From Gammaproteobacteria bacterium (GTDB lineage Bacteria; Pseudomonadota; Gammaproteobacteria; UBA1113): a stretch of DNA of 12,216 nt. The stretch covers positions 1 through 12,216 of the forward strand of contig JAIELR010000138.1 of the NCBI GenBank assembly GCA_019752835.1, in the 5' to 3' direction. Shown here one piece after another: positions 1 through 6,732 of the stretch. How positions within the stretch are numbered: the stretch's first letter is position 1; each line of letters begins with the position of its first letter. The notes under the pieces were generated by a model. It was not told the origin of the DNA and made no database searches. It worked only from the letters and a program-made list of their open reading frames with translations. A program made the position numbers and the translations under genes.

Positions 1-2
1 AA

Positions 3-569
3 CAATTGGAGACTACTTCCGCCCTCTTGCAGGAGAAAGACGATGAATTGGCCAAAATAGTTGAGTTTTTGCGAGACATTCAAAGCGCCTTGTCGCAAAA
101 GGAAGTCCAATTAGAACAAGCGATAAGCGCTTTACAAGCGAGTAAAACTCGTTTTGATGAGCAGCTTAACCGACTTGACACTGCGCAAAGCACGATTGAG
201 ACGCTTTCTATTGGAAAAGAGCAGGCCTTAGAAAAAGTATCACAAACGGAACAACGGGCTGAATTACTTGAAGATAAAAATAAAAAGTATGCTGGATCCT
301 TGCAAGCATCAAAAAAACAATTGGCCTCAGTTAATGAAAAAATGGCCTCATTTGAAGATGAAAATGTAACACTTAAGGAAGAAGCAGCCAATTTACGAAA
401 AAAAGAGAAAGCCCTTATCGAGAAGGTAAAAAGTTTAGAAACCTCTAGGGCTATGTTGTTACAAAAATTAAAAGAAGCTCAAAATTCAGTGGATGTTGGT
501 AGCAAAGCGGGAAAAGTATCCGCTGGCAATGAAAGCTCAGTGCGGTTTTTTTCTCACTATACACAATGA
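3..569 (+). CDS. Coiled-coil protein, 5'-truncated by window edge
   Basis: The reading frame is open to the first base. The only possible start inside the window is a TTG at position 6 with no ribosome binding site, so this is most likely the C-terminal part of a longer protein. The visible 187 residues are almost entirely charged heptad-like helix rich in Lys, Glu, Gln and Leu, with no Pro and few Gly until the last 25 residues. That indicates a long coiled coil of the kind found in filament-like, tethering or secreted effector proteins. No enzyme motif or membrane segment is seen. Its stop codon lies 13 bases before the next gene's start, so the two are probably one operon and may act together. 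I do not recognise the family. Function is unknown. Confidence 0.75.
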   Translation, partial: QLETTSALLQEKDDELAKIVEFLRDIQSALSQKEVQLEQAISALQASKTRFDEQLNRLDTAQSTIETLSIGKEQALEKVSQTEQRAELLEDKNKKYAGSLQASKKQLASVNEKMASFEDENVTLKEEAANLRKKEKALIEKVKSLETSRAMLLQKLKEAQNSVDVGSKAGKVSAGNESSVRFFSHYTQ

Positions 570-582
570 AAAAGGAGTCTCT

Positions 583-1719
583 ATGAGAACCAAGCAAATC
601 CAAGACGAAGGGCTCTTTTCGAAAGAAGAGAAAAGCCAAGCGTTATTTAAAACTAAAACGGCTCAGTTTGTAGAAGAGCAAATAGAACAGAAAAAAAGGA
701 AAAATACAATGGATGTCGTAGGCATCCTTGAGCAACACGACCAAGGACTGCAAAGCCCCCTATCAAAAGTAGCACAATGGGTAGGGGAGTTTGCTTGGTA
801 TCAGCATTTAATGCTATTAACGGTGGTGGTCGCAGCGGCAGCAACGTTGGGGATTTTTCTGAATGCGATTGCGATTTGTACCATTACGGCAGGGGTTCTT
901 TATATTGTTACCGCGGGCTTGCTCAAATTACACCATTATTATGACCAGCGGCGTTTGAACTCAATGACGGAAATGGCGGCTTACGCCCAAGAGAGACTCA
1001 ATGAAGGCATTCAAGACGTAGCGGAGATCGGTATTGATTTAGAACAGTTAGCTTCGGGCCTCAAAGAAGCGAGCAACACGATGGAGGGCTACGGTCAGGA
1101 TTTTGCAAAGCAAGCGCAACGACAGCAAGAACAAACTCAGGCAACCGAAGGGATGAATCAGCAACTTCATCAGATCCATGAAGCACTTGAAGAGACTCAA
1201 GTAACCATGGATCAAACCAATGAACACATTGGTGAAACTTGGGAAAGCCTACATCGAAAGCTTGTTGAAAATGTGGCTCATTTAGACGATACCGAGAAGG
1301 CACTCACTCAGAGTGTAGTCGTCATTGAACAATCAGCGGCTAGCTCAGCCGCTATTCATGAAGAACTTGCTCAAGGTGTCGATACGTTTGTTGGTCTGGT
1401 GGATAATCTCAAAGAAAACGCTTCTGTAGGGCTTTCTCTTATTGAGCGTCTAGAGCAAAGTTCACTGCGAGTATTGGAAAGCACGAAAGAAACCGATCGG
1501 GCGAATAAAGAACTCCAGGACGTTTTGAAAAAAACTGCCGAAGAAAATGTGCGCCGAGACGAGGTTATTAAAGGATTTGCAGAAAACCGAAAGCTTGCTG
1601 AAGACGATAGGCAGCGTCATGAAGCCCTCTTTAAAGAGCTAGAAGACAACGAGCGCCAATTTCAAGAAGAGTTCGCAATGGCTATGCACCATAAACCTAA
1701 AAAAAACAGTTGGAATTAA
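583..1719 (+). CDS. Membrane-hairpin plus coiled-coil protein, possible secreted effector
   Basis: The frame is open from 493, but I chose the ATG at 583 because a clear AAGGAG (572-577) sits 5 bases before it and it just clears the upstream stop. The 378-residue protein has a charged N-terminus (residues 1-70), a hydrophobic hairpin at about 76-117 (two helices with a short turn), then a long Gln/Glu-rich coiled coil from about 125 to 365. The C-terminal 30 residues carry a Glu-rich block (ELEDNERQFQEEF) before a basic tail. Hairpin-plus-coiled-coil resembles bacterial proteins placed in host vacuole membranes. Glu-rich C-termini are typical of Dot/Icm type IV substrates. Both points are inference from architecture. 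A methyl-accepting or flotillin-like bacterial membrane protein is an alternative, but no MCP signalling hairpin or HAMP domain is visible. Confidence 0.85.
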   Translation: MRTKQIQDEGLFSKEEKSQALFKTKTAQFVEEQIEQKKRKNTMDVVGILEQHDQGLQSPLSKVAQWVGEFAWYQHLMLLTVVVAAAATLGIFLNAIAICTITAGVLYIVTAGLLKLHHYYDQRRLNSMTEMAAYAQERLNEGIQDVAEIGIDLEQLASGLKEASNTMEGYGQDFAKQAQRQQEQTQATEGMNQQLHQIHEALEETQVTMDQTNEHIGETWESLHRKLVENVAHLDDTEKALTQSVVVIEQSAASSAAIHEELAQGVDTFVGLVDNLKENASVGLSLIERLEQSSLRVLESTKETDRANKELQDVLKKTAEENVRRDEVIKGFAENRKLAEDDRQRHEALFKELEDNERQFQEEFAMAMHHKPKKNSWN

Positions 1720-1756
1720 ATAGGGTTTTAATGTAATGAACCATCCCACCCACTGA

Positions 1757-1891
1757 GTTGGCAATTGGGAACAGGGGACAAGATGTCCTGGGCCGGCCGA
1801 GGCTAAGATTTTAGCTCGGGAGTTAGGGGTGGCAGCTTCTTGGTTGCTTTGTCTGACGGATGATCCAAGAGGGGAACTTGTGAAAGATTGA
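1757..1891 (+). pseudogene. 3' fragment of XRE-type regulator gene
   Basis: The frame encodes 44 codons matching residues 39-82 of the intact regulator at 6278-6526, starting inside the helix-turn-helix and ending at the same TGA. Immediately upstream in frame is a TGA (1754-1756) and no start codon, so the N-terminal 38 residues are gone. The two base differences from the intact copy inside the coding part (1795 and 1853) are both synonymous (Pro CCG/CCT and Leu CTG/TTG). This suggests the source copy was functional for some time before truncation. The fragment cannot make a DNA-binding protein. Confidence 0.9.
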
Positions 1892-1912
1892 TCGATAAAC
1901 TGAATTCATTTG
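1758..1912 (+). repeat. 155-bp direct repeat, left copy
   Basis: This stretch matches 6393-6547 at a constant offset of 4635 bases with four mismatches in 155 (positions 1795, 1853, 1898 and 1906). It covers the 3' half of the regulator gene plus 21 bases after the stop. Similarity ends abruptly on both sides. Confidence 0.93.
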
Positions 1913-2021
1913 CAGCAATTCCCGCCATTAAAAAAAGTTCTTTACAACAGAGGACTGTGAGTGCAAATTAAACTAATTTTTCGTAGACTATGTGCATTCA
2001 AAGTAGAGTATAGGAAAGCAA

Positions 2022-2695
2022 TTGGGATTTGTAAGGAAGCATCTATCAGCGGATGGTTTGATAAAGATAGTGCAGCATAGCATTCGGAAAGAGGCGTTTA
2101 AGGCCTGTCGTTCAGAATACAGCTGGGAAGATTGTATTATGTCTGATTTGGCTGTTTTTGGGTTTAAGATGCTATTGCTTCTTCAGTTTGAAAAAAATAA
2201 AGCCGAGGCCCCCTTATTCATCGGAATCTACGAACCTTATATGGTGTAGAGAAGATGTCCTCTGATACGTGTATGAGAGAACGATTAGACACGATTGATC
2301 CAAAACAACTCAGAGGTACCTTTAAAAAAATAGTTGCTTATTTGCAACGAGGTAAAGCATTAGATTCTTATCGGACTTTGAATGGTCATTACCCTATTTC
2401 TATTGATGGCGTAGGGCAATATTCTTCGGAGAAAGTTCACTGTGACTGTTGTTGTAAGCACCATCGCAATGATCGTATTGAATATTATCATCAGATGTTA
2501 GGGGCTGTTCTTGTTTATCCAGAGCACCGTGTAGTAATTCCTTTAGCGCCTGAACCTATTGTTAAAGGAGATGATGCATAAAAGAATGACTGTGAGAGGA
2601 CTGCTGCCAAGCGTTTTTTATCTGATTTGTGTAGGGAGCATCCCCATCTTAAAGTCGTCATTGTTGAAGATAGCTTAGCCTCAAATTTTCCCCAC
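2022..2695 (+). pseudogene. Broken DDE-type transposase (IS4/ISNCY-like)
   Basis: Three consecutive pieces read as one transposase N-terminal half. The first begins with FVRKHLSADGLIKIVQ (about 2025-2210). After a one-base slip at the C run 2209-2213 the reading resumes as IHRNLRTLYGVEKMSSDTCMRE, continuing through DGVGQYSSEKVHCDCC and YYHQMLGAVLVYPEHRVVIPL. An in-frame TAA (2579-2581) then interrupts it, after which KNDCERTAAKRF and EHPHLKVVIVEDSLASN follow in the same frame. The similarity stops near 2695, so the C-terminal half is missing. The order and spacing match a transposase family I recall by sequence style. The exact IS family name is uncertain. There is no good ATG or ribosome binding site at its 5' end. 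One frameshift, one nonsense codon and a truncation make it dead. Confidence 0.85.
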
Positions 2696-2708
2696 TTGTC
2701 CTTGGGAA

Positions 2709-2820
2709 AGCATAAAAAAGTGGGGTGGAAAGTAAGCTGGCTTTTGAAAAATCATATAAGAAACTATTGCAGCTTGAATTGTATAAGCCTTTGGTTATTT
2801 ACACCCCACTTTTTTATGCT
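2709..2820. repeat. 112-bp element with 19-bp perfect inverted ends (MITE-like)
   Basis: Positions 2709-2727 and 2802-2820 are perfect reverse complements (AGCATAAAAAAGTGGGGTG and its complement), separated by 74 bases. Imperfect pairing extends a few bases outward (2705-2707 with 2822-2824). The left end lies where transposase similarity stops, and the right end lies 55 bases before the next gene. The 8-mer CCCCACTT also occurs directly at 2690-2697 and 2804-2811. No target-site duplication is clear. It may be a miniature transposable element, the paired ends of a lost IS, or a long hairpin acting in RNA. The large loop argues against a simple terminator. Confidence 0.6.
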
Positions 2821-2874
2821 CTCCTATAAGTGCGAGCAACAACACTTAATTGTCGCTAAATACAAGGAGTTGGA

Positions 2875-3450
2875 ATGTACCGATTCAATATTTATTCATG
2901 GGTTCTTTTTATTATATATTTAACCGTTGTAACTACAATGGAATATTTTTCATATAAATTTTCGTTGGAAAGTATATACTTTAGCCTACCCTTGATGGCT
3001 GCTTTTATTTTCTGGTCTGAAAGAACAATATTAGTAATTCAAAAACCTGATGGCTCTATAACAAAAACAGAGAGATTTAAGCGGGACTTATTTTTAATTA
3101 GTTTTAGTTTTATTTCTGGTCACCTTTTATCTTTATTGTTTCAATATAATAATAGCGACGCCCTGGGTTGGTGGCCTCTCGCTATTTATTTCATCTCAGC
3201 CTTTGGAATTTTATTTGCAATTATTTTTTCTTTAATTGCAATGATGTTGAATAATCATAAAAAATATACATTAATTTATTCTATTACCATCATATTAACT
3301 CTTATATTTATTAGCTTAATGATGCATCTCGACTCTTTTTCTTTTTTTGCTAGATCTGAAACATTTTATATTATTTTTCTTCTTTTAGGCGGGATACATT
3401 TATTATTATGTTTAGGTTACAAGGCCATCTACGTTAGATTCTTTAATTAA
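2875..3450 (+). CDS. Six-helix integral membrane protein, unknown function
   Basis: The ATG at 2875 follows AAGGAG (2864-2869) with a 5-base spacer, which is good evidence for a real start. The 191-residue protein is strongly hydrophobic, with about six predicted membrane helices at roughly residues 7-24, 34-47, 71-89, 99-124, 131-151 and 161-184. A short polar loop (about 56-70, QKPDGSITKTERFKR) lies between helices 2 and 3. No transporter, kinase or protease signature is recognisable. It stands alone between a transposase relic with its inverted-repeat element and a convergent gene, so context gives no role. Its very AT-rich codon use differs from the left block and may mark separate acquisition. 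Confidence 0.75.
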   Translation: MYRFNIYSWVLFIIYLTVVTTMEYFSYKFSLESIYFSLPLMAAFIFWSERTILVIQKPDGSITKTERFKRDLFLISFSFISGHLLSLLFQYNNSDALGWWPLAIYFISAFGILFAIIFSLIAMMLNNHKKYTLIYSITIILTLIFISLMMHLDSFSFFARSETFYIIFLLLGGIHLLLCLGYKAIYVRFFN

Positions 3451-3617
3451 GGCAAGAAATTTCATAACAGTGATGGATTTAAATAATAATTTTTTTATTC
3501 ATTTCATATTTGACGCATACCAAGAAGCCAATACTACTAACCCCTACGTATTCTCGTGGTTCGCCTTCCTAGCAGACTATACTGTTTATAAATTTTGCTA
3601 GTTTACTCTTGTCATTA

Positions 3618-4934
3618 CTACATCTCATCCATTAAATTTTGCAATGACTCAACCGCAGCCAACGTGTAATTGTCAGGTTTGCTAATATATCTCATTGCCT
3701 GATATTGATTGGCTTTTGTCTGCACAAAAGACCTAACTACAGCAATTGATTCAGGATTCTTTAAATTCCGATAACCGATCTTCATATATCCGAAAAATAT
3801 ATCATCAAAATCAGAATTGTTTTGTTTCTTAAATAAGGATAGATAGTCATCAAAATAAGCAGTTTCCGTCTCTTTAGAGCGCATTACAGCATTATGGTAG
3901 ATACTTGCTAGCAAATGAGGCTCAGTTATTTTTGCAACTTCATTTATCAATGCCCTATTGGCTATAATCTCGCCATCACTGCTAAAATCTATGTAACCAC
4001 GTAGAATTTTATCAGCGTTGGATTTGTCGGCAGTAGCTATTAAAGGCTCGTAGAAAGATTTTAGATTCTCTGTTTTATGGCGTTGATAAAAAATCATCAT
4101 TCCTTGAAGTAACTTATTTTTTACTGATTTATTAGCACTTGGATATAGCTCTATGAATTTTTCAATTGTTCCTGGCTCACCTATTATAGAAAGCCTATCA
4201 ATAAATATACCTTTTTTAATATCATTTAATCCTGAACTTTTTAATAGCTCCCATTCTTTTGCAATATGGTTTGGGGTTTCTCTGGGTATGGGTATGTCAT
4301 AATATTCTGCAAATTGTTCAAAGGGCATTGTATTAATTTCGTCAATAGTAGCGGTTTGCCAAGTTGATTTAATTAAAAGTGTATCATCCTTTTTAATTCC
4401 CCCTTTTAAATTCGCGTTTTGATGGGGCCAAAATCCAAATACAATCTTTGGATAAAGAATTTTACTATTTATAATTTGAGAATATCCTCCTGCTGCATAG
4501 CTAAATCCTATAAATGTATCACATCGAAACATACCACACTTAATAATATAGCCAGTAGTTGGAATGCCTTCGCCTGGATCATAACCTGAGCCAATCGTGT
4601 AAGAAGGACACCACCAGCGTTGATGATTTGCTTCAACAAGTGCTGCTCTTGTTCCACGGTTATAGTCACCAAAACCATACCGACTACCCCAATAGGGAGA
4701 TCTTCTTTGAAAATCCCAAAGGTAATTTATCTGTATTACAGGATCCTCCCATAGCGCCTCAATGATAATTTGAGTTTCTTGGCCAATATTATCACCTGTA
4801 GCCATTCCTACATGGCCAGCCCATCCAGCTCCTGGATACGCCAAAGCCCTAGCTACAATATCACCCGAAGACATTAATCGGGCATGGGTCGAAGTTGTGC
4901 TTACTATTAAAATTACTAATGCTATTTTATTCAT
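3618..4934 (-). CDS. Secreted papain-like (NlpC/P60-type, YiiX-like) protein with helical C-terminus
   Basis: The 438-residue product begins with a signal peptide (residues 1-18, ending THA), so export across the inner membrane is expected. Residues 22-160 fit a permuted NlpC/P60 papain-like fold. His41 sits in GWAGHVGMA, Glu59 follows in IIIEALW, and Cys138 lies in FRCDTFIGFSYAAGG, the order His-Glu-Cys expected for YiiX/YaeF-type members. Such folds act as amidases, peptidases or acyltransferases on cell-wall peptides, lipids or proteins. The actual substrate cannot be told. Residues from about 200 to 438 are charged helical sequence without recognised motifs, possibly a helical-repeat scaffold. 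The ATG at 4934 has only a weak AGG-type ribosome binding site. A TATAAT lies about 30 bases upstream. The gene is monocistronic in this window. Confidence 0.82.
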   Translation of the reverse strand: MNKIALVILIVSTTSTHARLMSSGDIVARALAYPGAGWAGHVGMATGDNIGQETQIIIEALWEDPVIQINYLWDFQRRSPYWGSRYGFGDYNRGTRAALVEANHQRWWCPSYTIGSGYDPGEGIPTTGYIIKCGMFRCDTFIGFSYAAGGYSQIINSKILYPKIVFGFWPHQNANLKGGIKKDDTLLIKSTWQTATIDEINTMPFEQFAEYYDIPIPRETPNHIAKEWELLKSSGLNDIKKGIFIDRLSIIGEPGTIEKFIELYPSANKSVKNKLLQGMMIFYQRHKTENLKSFYEPLIATADKSNADKILRGYIDFSSDGEIIANRALINEVAKITEPHLLASIYHNAVMRSKETETAYFDDYLSLFKKQNNSDFDDIFFGYMKIGYRNLKNPESIAVVRSFVQTKANQYQAMRYISKPDNYTLAAVESLQNLMDEM

Positions 4935-4964
4935 TTTTATTTCGCCTGTTTAACATCGTACATC

Positions 4965-4970
4965 ATTATA
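4965..4970 (-). promoter_or_regulatory. Candidate -10 box for the secreted papain-like protein gene
   Basis: On the minus strand this reads TATAAT within GGGTATATAATGATG, about 30 bases before the ATG at 4934. No convincing -35 hexamer is found 16-18 bases further upstream, so this is a -10 match only. Confidence 0.35.
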
Positions 4971-5118
4971 TACCCAATCAACTTGGGGTCTTTTTTGAGA
5001 AACAGCTTGCAGAATGGTCTCTTTATGTAATTTTGACTTAAATCAGAACGGATAGCTATGACCCACAACGATGATCTTCTAGAACAAGATTAAAGTCTGT
5101 TCTGTTAAACGTAATCGG

Positions 5119-5740
5119 TTAATTAACCCCACTCTTTTCAGGCATGGAGAGGTTAGGTAAACTGTGCATATCGTTAAGTAACTTACGATCAATATTGTAA
5201 GGGAGGAGTTTTTCAAGTTGCTCGACAGTTAGAGCCAGATGAATATTAGAAAGGACGTATTTAAGCCAGGAGAACACATCGACCTGATGTTGTTTGCAGG
5301 TTTCGATGATATTGATAAACAAAGGCGCGTTTATCCGGTTCTCCGCCAATAAAAAGCCACATGTAGGATTTTTGGGTAGGCATTCGGCTTTTTTTTGAGA
5401 ACCTGCAATCCTGTTTCATCGGCATAAGCAATATCGTAATCATGGATCTCAGCCTCCATCAGTTTGACCAATGGGGTAAGGATCTTGGCCGACTTAATCA
5501 GCCAGTTACTTAACGTGCCGCGGGTCATTGAGATATCGATTTCTTTAAACATCGCTTCCTGGCGATAAAGCGGCATATGGCGGTTAAATTTGCTATCGAT
5601 AATGGCAGCCAATAACCCTGGGGTTGCAATGGCCTTTTCAATGGGCTGTTTTGGCAATTTAGCTAATCGAAAGGTTTCTTCGCATCCTTTGCAAGCGTAT
5701 TTTTTGCGGATCTGAACGACATGAATTGTTATTTTTTATG
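5119..5740 (-). pseudogene. IS66-family transposase (TnpC) remnant
   Basis: Read on the minus strand, the relic starts near 5728 with IHVVQIRKKYACKGCEETF (the Cys-rich zinc-finger region of IS66 transposases). It continues through KQPIEKAIATPGLLAAIIDSKF and MPLYRQEAMFKEIDISMTRGTLSNW to the first catalytic Asp in ADETGLQVL. A one-base gain in the A8 run at 5389-5396 breaks the frame. The next piece, KSYMWLFIGGEPDKRAFVYQYH, is in another frame. It is joined near 5300-5330 to the C-terminal segment LFINIIETCKQHQVDVFSWLKYVLSNI ending in EQLEKLLPYNI. The first hundred or so residues and a large central part with the later catalytic residues are missing. IS66 TnpC is normally about 500 residues. 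The relic cannot transpose, and no IS66 accessory genes are present. Confidence 0.9.
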
Positions 5741-6119
5741 CTCTGTTTTGTGTCTGTTTTCTGTGTTGGGTTTGTGTCTGGTTTATTTTGGTCAGAAAAA
5801 TCCGAATTAGCTAAAAGACACTTCAAAATAAGTCGTTTTCCAATGGATTGGATCTCAACAAGACCCGCTTTTTCTAGCGCATTGATGATCCGGCGTATTT
5901 GTTGTCGGCTTGGGCTACCAGAATGCTCAAAACCTTGATGAGGTTCAACATACAAGACCTCAGCGAGCGATTGATAACTAATTCGTCGTTTATAAGACCG
6001 ACCAGAAAGGTATTCCGATCCATAAAGGGCCGAATTCCCAGCAAATAAGCCGATTGCTGGATGTAGGGCAACCCCATTAATGCGGATAACTCATCGGTAT
6101 TTACAAACAGAAATCTCAT
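5728..6119 (-). pseudogene. Frameshifted winged-helix replication-type protein, 3' end replaced by IS66 relic
   Basis: The minus-strand ATG at 6119 opens MRFLFVNTDELSALMGLPY and continues to MDRNTFLVG. A single-base indel near 5995-6010 then moves the reading to another frame, giving SYKRRISYQSLAEVLYVEPHQG, SGSPSRQQIRRIINALEKAGLVEIQ and LILKCLLANSDFSDQNKPDTNP. The second half looks like a winged-helix DNA-binding domain followed by a Thr/Asp/Lys-rich linker, as in replication-initiator-like proteins of plasmids and prophage-like elements. That role is inferred from style and from the divergent regulator next door. The reading runs into IS66 sequence at about 5728-5740, so the C-terminus is lost. 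The long leader from its promoter carries several palindromes. A repaired frame gives about 125 residues. Confidence 0.7.
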
Positions 6120-6175
6120 TTCTCTAATCTATCCTTCTCAATAACGATTCAAAAAATAACGCTTGCCATATCAAA

Positions 6176-6276
6176 CGGTATCATTTAGTATCAATTGGCA
6201 ACACAAATTGTGTTCCTCATGTCCCATTGTAAATAAGCACTTTTTAGTGTCAATGGGATTTTTCCAATTGATACCA
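6176..6276. promoter_or_regulatory. Palindromic operator cluster between divergent replication-type and XRE genes
   Basis: Nested symmetry fills this stretch. GGTATCA (6177-6183) and AGTATCAATTGG (6188-6199) face CCAATTGATACC (6264-6275). A 15-base near-perfect palindrome AACACAAATTGTGTT lies at 6200-6214. TCCCATTG (6222-6229) pairs with CAATGGGA (6250-6257), with an inner CACT/AGTG (6238-6241 and 6246-6249). The last half-site ends two bases before the regulator's start. These are the expected kinds of sites for a dimeric XRE repressor controlling itself and the divergent gene. Confidence 0.65.
6226..6253 (-). promoter_or_regulatory. Sigma-70 promoter for the replication-type gene
   Basis: The minus strand carries TTGACA (6248-6253), a 16-base spacer and TACAAT (6226-6231). 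Both hexamers lie in the arms of the inverted repeat 6222-6257, so a protein bound there would block RNA polymerase. Transcription would start near 6218, about 100 bases before the ATG at 6119. Confidence 0.65.
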
Positions 6277-6277
6277 A

Positions 6278-6526
6278 ATGAACATAAATGAACCTAAAAA
6301 AATGATTGGCAGTCGAATTATGCAATCTAGAAAGGTGAATGGGTTGACACTGAAGGCCTTGGCTGAGAGAACAGGATTGAGGGCAACCAGAATTGGCAAT
6401 TGGGAACAGGGGACAAGATGTCCTGGGCCTGCCGAGGCTAAGATTTTAGCTCGGGAGTTAGGGGTGGCAGCTTCTTGGTTGCTTTGTTTGACGGATGATC
6501 CAAGAGGGGAACTTGTGAAAGATTGA
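6278..6526 (+). CDS. XRE/Cro-CI-type helix-turn-helix regulator
   Basis: This 82-residue protein is essentially one helix-turn-helix domain. Residues 10-22 form the first helix, TLKALAERTGLRATRIGNWE (about 24-43) holds the two DNA-contacting helices, and PAEAKILARELGVAASWLLCLTDDP finishes the fold. The size is right for a phage- or plasmid-type repressor with no separate dimerisation domain. No Shine-Dalgarno sequence precedes the ATG at 6278, nor the in-frame ATG at 6302, so translation may be leaderless or weak. An operator half-site touches the start. It is divergent from the replication-type gene and probably represses it and itself. Its 3' half is duplicated at 1757-1891. Confidence 0.85.
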   Translation: MNINEPKKMIGSRIMQSRKVNGLTLKALAERTGLRATRIGNWEQGTRCPGPAEAKILARELGVAASWLLCLTDDPRGELVKD

Positions 6527-6547
6527 TCGATAGACTGAATTTATTTG
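6393..6547 (+). repeat. 155-bp direct repeat, right copy
   Basis: This is the intact-context partner of 1758-1912, with four mismatches. It runs from codon 39 of the regulator to 21 bases past its stop. Confidence 0.93.
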
Positions 6548-6578
6548 ACATTTTGTATTTTATTTAGCAGGATAGTTG

Positions 6579-6602
6579 CTAGGCTTCAATAAAGAAGCCT
6601 AG
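6579..6602 (+). terminator. Hairpin after the XRE regulator
   Basis: CTAGGCTTC (6579-6587) pairs perfectly with GAAGCCTAG (6594-6602) around an AATAAA loop, about 50 bases after the regulator's stop. The U-run does not follow directly (a weak TTTTT lies 20 bases later), so it is a plausible but imperfect intrinsic terminator. Confidence 0.5.
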
Positions 6603-6631
6603 TCATTAGAATTTAGATAAATTTTTAACTT

Positions 6632-6639
6632 AAGGAGGT
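6632..6639 (+). promoter_or_regulatory. Orphan Shine-Dalgarno sequence
   Basis: AAGGAGGT is a full match to the anti-Shine-Dalgarno sequence, but no ATG, GTG or TTG lies at a usable distance and the frames close quickly (TAG at 6664-6666). It may mark a decayed gene start or a chance match. Confidence 0.35.
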
Positions 6640-6732
6640 ACTAACTTTAAAGATTCCCACTAACTAGCGAGCCACCGATGTGTGCCAACACAACGATGAC
6701 TCTAACCAATATAACCTATAGAAGAGGCTACA

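Noticed and set aside
493..582. Upstream in-frame ATG extending the hairpin protein by 30 residues
   Set aside because: It would overlap the preceding gene by 77 bases, has no Shine-Dalgarno sequence, and a strong AAGGAG precedes the ATG at 583.
2627..2923. 98-residue plus-strand frame
   Set aside because: Its first third is the in-frame continuation of the broken transposase and the rest crosses the inverted-repeat element. It overlaps the better supported start at 2875, so it is not a separate gene.
3569..3601. CTAGCA/TGCTAG inverted pair as a terminator for the minus-strand gene
   Set aside because: Only six pairs with a 21-base loop and no U-run. Too weak to call.
4559..4765. Plus-strand 68-residue frame
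   Set aside because: It lies wholly inside the minus-strand papain-like gene, with no ribosome binding site or family resemblance. It is an antisense shadow.
5032..5061. TTGACT...TATGAC plus-strand promoter-like pair
   Set aside because: An 18-base spacer, a poor -10 match and no downstream plus-strand gene.
6545..6573. TTGACA at 6545-6550 as a plus-strand promoter
   Set aside because: No acceptable -10 hexamer occurs 16-18 bases downstream.
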